NCBI GenBank assembly: GCA_016858145.1
Contig: JAEHOE010000014.1
Span: 744,001 to 808,000 of the forward strand
DNA: 64,000 nucleotides
Origin: Edaphochlamys debaryana
Lineage: Eukaryota; Chlorophyta; Chlorophyceae; Chlamydomonadales
Direction of reading: 5' to 3'
Positions within the stretch are counted from its first letter, which is position 1, and every line of letters begins with the position of its first letter. Below, in pieces: positions 60,069-64,000 of this stretch. The notes under the pieces are model-generated. The model ran no database searches, was not told where the DNA came from, and saw only the letters and a program-made list of their open reading frames with translations. The position numbers and the translations under genes are program-made.

Positions 60069-63000
60069 TCACATGGGCGCGTTCACGCCCTTGTCCCCCG
60101 GCACCGCCTTCATGCACATCAGGGTGCCCGCGCCAGAGATGGCCAGGTTCCACTCGGGGTCCATCACGACTGGGGGATGGGGGGCGGGGACGGGGGGAAG
60201 AGGAGGAGGAGGGTGTGTGGAGGGGTGTGTTTGGGGGGGGTGGAGTACAGATGCCGGGTTGGAGGGGAGGAAGGTCGGGGTTCCTGTGAGTTGCGAGTGG
60301 GCAGTAGGCAGAACGAGAACGCGGTTTGACTCTATTACCCTGGTCCCCAGACCGTCAGCACCATCAGACTGTACAGCTAGCAGGCAGGGCCAGTAGGCTG
60401 GACCCCGGAGACTCACTGTAGTCGCTCCGGTGCACTACCTGCTGTACCCTCCATCCCCCCCAGGACCGGTACCCTCCAACCCCCACTGCTCACTGTAGCT
60501 GAGGGTGGTGCGTGCCGGCTTCTCCAGCACTATGTCAATGCCGCCCACCTCGTCCTGCGAGGGTTAGAGTAGAGAAACGACACGCTGAACGGGGCACCAC
60601 GCACCGAGCCCCGACCAAGCCCCTGCTCAGGCGCCAGCTGCTGCACTGTGCCCCCACCGTTATGCCCCCGCCCTTCAGCCGCCCCAGTGAGACCCCCGCC
60701 CGGCTCCCCTCCCCCCCCCGCCAGCCCGCATGCCCCCCCCCTCCGCCCCCCCCCCCCCCCACACCATTTCGTTGTGCGGCCCCAGCGCCTCCCGCCACTT
60801 GCGCACGTCCTCCGGGTCGCTGGGGCGGGCGGGCTGCAGGCGGAAGCCAGTGAAGGTGACGCCCAGGCTGGGGGGGCGGGGGCATGGGGGGAGAAGGGGG
60901 AGAGGGAGGGGGCAAGAGGGGAGAGTGGGAATGAGGACGGGGCGGAGGCCGAGAGGCGGGGGGTGAAGGCAGCGGCAACGAGGAAGGGGGCGCGTGTGGG
61001 GCTGATTGAGTGCGCGGGCAGGCTACGCGCTTGTCTTTTCGGCACAAGACAAGCGCTCCCACGCATACAGGCCCAGGCAGGCCCAGGCAGGCTACGTCAG
61101 GCCCAGGCAAGCCCACTCACGCGCCCTCCTTCTGGGAGTCGATGTCGTACAGGCCCTGCGGGTGCGGAGCCAGCAGAGGGACTGGGCGTTGAACCAAGCG
61201 TTCATGGCTGGGTGGGTGGCAGCCTGGCATCCAAGGGACTCAAGGGACACCCGACATCGAGCATCGCTGACTGTGGAGCGCGGCTGGGGGCTCAGCCCCA
61301 ACAGCTGGCCAACGTAGAGAGCGCTCTCCATATGCATGCACGATCCTACCCCTCCAGTCTCCACCTACCAACGCTTCGTCCTAGTCTTCGTGACCCCTAG
61401 ATCCCGCCCCCGACCCCCACGCCCTGCTCCTACCTGGACCAGCATGCAGCCCATCACGTTAACGTCGATGAGCCGAAAGTAGGTGCGGATGCAGTAGCCG
61501 TGCGCGGGATCCTGGGCCGAGGCCGCGAGGGGGCCCTTCCACTGGGGGTAGGTAGGGTAGGTGAAGGAGACAGGAGATGCCATGGTGTTTAGGCGCAAGA
61601 AGGGCAGGGGGGGCAGGAGGGCGGCTCGTGGTCGCTGGGAGGATGCCACTGCCCTTGACTTGCCGGCTGCGCCCCACTAGCAGGTCCGAGCGACAGCGGA
61701 AACCCCAGCGCGTGCAGATGCCGGGCTGAAGCCCCGCACCCCCGTCTCCCCAGCCGACACAGCGCAGACCCCCAGAGTGCCCCTCCCCTTCCCTGCGCTC
61801 CGATACTGGCCCTGCCTTGCCCTTTCAGCCGGACGATCGGCTGGCGTCCGATACGGCGAGTAAGCAAGCTACGCACGGCAAGTACGGCACGCACGTACCT
61901 CGTCGGCCTTGCCCGTCATGTTGGCAGCAGCCTTCTGGTCCGTCTGTTCAAGACACGGATTTCCAAGGCCAACGCGTCAGCACACTGCCGTACACGTCGT
62001 ACGGATCTCACAGAACCGCGCACCTGCACCATGAGGTTGGCTGGCTTGACCTTGCCGAAGGTGAGGCGGGCCATGGTGCACACGTTGTCCTCCGTGATGC
62101 CGGTCAGGTTGGTTGTGAGCATGCCCTGGAAGGAGCCTGCAGGATAAGCAGGTTAAGCAGGTTAAGGGCGTCAAGGGGTTGGAGCGTCAAGGGGTGGGGC
62201 ATGGGCTCGATGGCGCCCGAAAGGCAGGCTCCCAAACGAGGTCCCTAGGTACCGGCCTCCCGAATGACGGGCTCTCAGCAGAGCTTCACGGAGACGCCCA
62301 GCGGTAAGAGCGCGGGAGCGGCGGCATGCTGGGCGGCGCTCAGGGGGAGGCGTGACGTGGCACGAGGCGGGCTGGGGCATGCCTGGGCCGTGCGCCGCGC
62401 AGCGCCACCCACGCCCCCAGCCCGTCTCTCAGCCTCACACCTGCTCCAGCAGAGACCACTGTGTGACCCCAGCCCTGTGGTCCCGCAGGCCCCCACCACC
62501 ACAGCCCCACTCGTTTGCCTGGCACTCTCGTCTTTTAACCACAGCCCCACGCACCCACCGTCGTTCCACTCCGGCCTGACCCGGTTGAGCCCCAGGCTGC
62601 GCCCCAGCTGGGTGATGCGTTCCACGTGGGACTGCACCTCGGAGTGGGGAACGCGCCTGGGGGGGGGGTGCGGAAGGGGAGGGGAGGTAGGGAGGAAATA
62701 AAGCGGAGAGAGGGAAGGGAAGTGAAAGGAAGAGGAATCGGGGACAGGTAGGGGAGGCGGGGCCCAGTGGCCGACGTGGTGCCCGCGTCTGCCCTTCTGT
62801 CCTCCTAGCCAGCGGGCTCGCTCCGCACCTGCGGCCCTTGTCGATGGTCTCAGCGAACAGGGCATCGAGGGCGGCCTGAGGATGAAGTGGGCACGCGCAG
62901 GGCTTTGTACGGCATGCACACGTGGTCCAGGCCGACGGCCGGGAGTCGCACGGCGGGTTGGGTCGGTGGGTCGTGCCGCACCCCCCGTAGCGTTTCGCTG

Positions 63001-63252
63001 GTCCACGACCAACATCCGCGTTGTGTCACGAGGGCTTGCCTGCAGCTCGGGATCGCGCTGGTAGGCGGCCGTGGGCGCTGTGGGGGCTGTGGGCGCTTGC
63101 ATTTGCACGACTTTCGGCGCGGCACGAACCACGACCAGCGACCGCGACCCCGCCGCAAGACCAACGCGAGCGCCATGCGCTGAGCGACCGGCGCGCTGAG
63201 TACTCGGCCTGCCTTGCGCGCTGCTGCGCGCGGCGAGCGCCATCCTGGTCAT
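60069..63252 (-). CDS. Chloroplast-targeted protein, possibly fibrillin/PAP-like (copy 3)
   Basis: Ten exons: 63252-63040, 62875-62829, 62656-62559, 62136-62024, 61943-61899, 61541-61434, 61155-61121, 60867-60765, 60554-60494 and 60169-60069, all phase-consistent; about 307 residues. The transit peptide (MTRMALAARSSAQGRPS..., ending VVVRA|A) differs strongly from copies 1 and 2. The mature part is collinear: ALDALFAETIDKGRR, VPHSEVQSHVERITQL, GMLTTNLTGITEDNV, MARLTFGKVKPANL, WKGPLAASAQDPAHG, LRLIDVNVMG-type, GVTFTGFRLQPARP, MDPEWNLAISGAGTLMCMKA. The first intron has a GC donor (63039) where copy 1 has GT. Family assignment rests mainly on the transit peptide, length and C-terminal pattern. 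Confidence 0.7.
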
Positions 63253-64000
63253 CAGCTCGCTCGCCGTGAACTACTTTTGGCACGCGCGTGCAAGCGCACT
63301 GTGTACACCGGCCAAACAGGAAGAGTGTGGATAACAGTTCGCACAATGGCAATTCGTGGTTGCACGGATTGGGGGAGTTCGCTGCCGTTCCCGCGCGCGC
63401 AGTGCCACGCCACGCCAACTGTATTATTTCAGCTTGACAGCTTGCAGCTGTTTGCCTCCGGTCCGCCAACCACCACACCCCGCAGCCCCCGCGCACCCCC
63501 GCGCACCCCCGGCCACCCCCCCAAAGCGCCAACGGGCCACCCCTCCCCCGGCATTACCCTGAAATGTTTGTTCAGCTTGTGGGTGGGTAGCTGTGGAGGC
63601 TCGAGCCTGCTTGGCCGACTCTGCTCCCTAAAAGAGCCCTAGTCGGCCTGCATTGTCGGCTGCAGAACTTCCAAGAGCGAGCACCCACAGCACCGCGTGC
63701 AGCTCGCAACCGTCACAACGCCGTGTGACGTGATCACTCCCCACTTGCACACATACTACATTCCACCTGCTGGACTGAAGCAGAGACACGCTTCCCGCGC
63801 ATCGACACTGGGCAGGCCCTGGACCATGCGCGCTTGGCCCGCGACCCCCAAGCCCCATAGCGGGCGAGGAGTTACTGGAGCTGGCGGGCAGGTGCGTAGA
63901 GGCTTCGCCGAAGTGACATTGCCGACACAGCACGCCCTGCGTTGCGCGCTCACGTGTTTGCGCCCCTTTTGTGCCTAGCTTTATGGAGCTCCAGTCGCAC
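63253..64000. other. 5' flank of copy 3
   Basis: No exon chain, repeat or RNA gene is visible. It presumably holds the promoter of the minus-strand gene starting at 63252. Confidence 0.5.

Noticed and set aside
1..64000. Many long open frames on the strand opposite real exons, for example 2569-3240 minus, 15472-15945 plus and 59157-59417 minus
   Set aside because: High GC keeps antisense frames open. They ignore splice sites, are low in hydrophobic order, and mirror exons supported by phase.

Overview
The window looks like nuclear DNA of a GC-rich green alga, most likely a volvocine or Chlamydomonas-type chlorophyte. Genes are broken into many short exons by GC-rich introns with clear AG acceptors, and a noticeable share of donors are GC instead of GT. 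Proteins are rich in Ala, Pro and Gly, and the product types (Pmp-type beta-helix surface protein, SRCR and WSC domains, chloroplast transit peptides) fit that group. I traced exon chains by hand from splice signals and reading phase; nothing was aligned by software. I see no CRISPR array, bacterial operon, tRNA or rRNA.

Layout. (1) 1-35,930 is dominated by one giant multidomain membrane receptor gene on the minus strand (35,930 to 11,835; about 4,500 residues) and a second, inverted copy of its 3' part on the plus strand (1-7,797, cut by the window edge). Together they form a roughly 8.1 kb inverted duplication around a 3.4 kb unique spacer. The order from the N terminus is: signal peptide, bulb-type lectin lobes, SRCR-like, concanavalin/LamG-like, SRCR, WSC, a long parallel beta-helix (polymorphic-membrane-protein-type repeats), a cysteine-rich EGF-like segment, a membrane region, a Ser/Pro-rich linker, and a polytopic membrane domain with a Pro/Ala-rich tail. 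The plus-strand copy has a 1-base frameshift in the linker, so it probably encodes no polytopic domain.

(2) 36,000-43,343 holds a perfect 24-bp hairpin and, at 37,307-43,335, an apparently intact P-superfamily-like DNA transposon. It has 17-bp perfect terminal inverted repeats, a perfect 8-bp target duplication, and a long spliced gene with a PHD finger and a DDE-transposase-like C terminus.

(3) 44,996-52,123 is a plus-strand, roughly 19-exon gene for a coiled-coil protein with a proline-rich tail.

(4) 53,100-63,252 is a minus-strand tandem array of three related genes for a chloroplast-targeted protein, possibly fibrillin/PAP-like. One is complete, one is complete but carries a MITE-like insertion in an intron, and a 3'-truncated copy in the middle runs directly into the start of its neighbour.

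The strongest candidates for something new are the lectin/SRCR/WSC/beta-helix/polytopic receptor with its inverted half-copy, and the PHD-finger transposon. The genes show no sign of acting in one pathway; what links them is local duplication and transposon activity.
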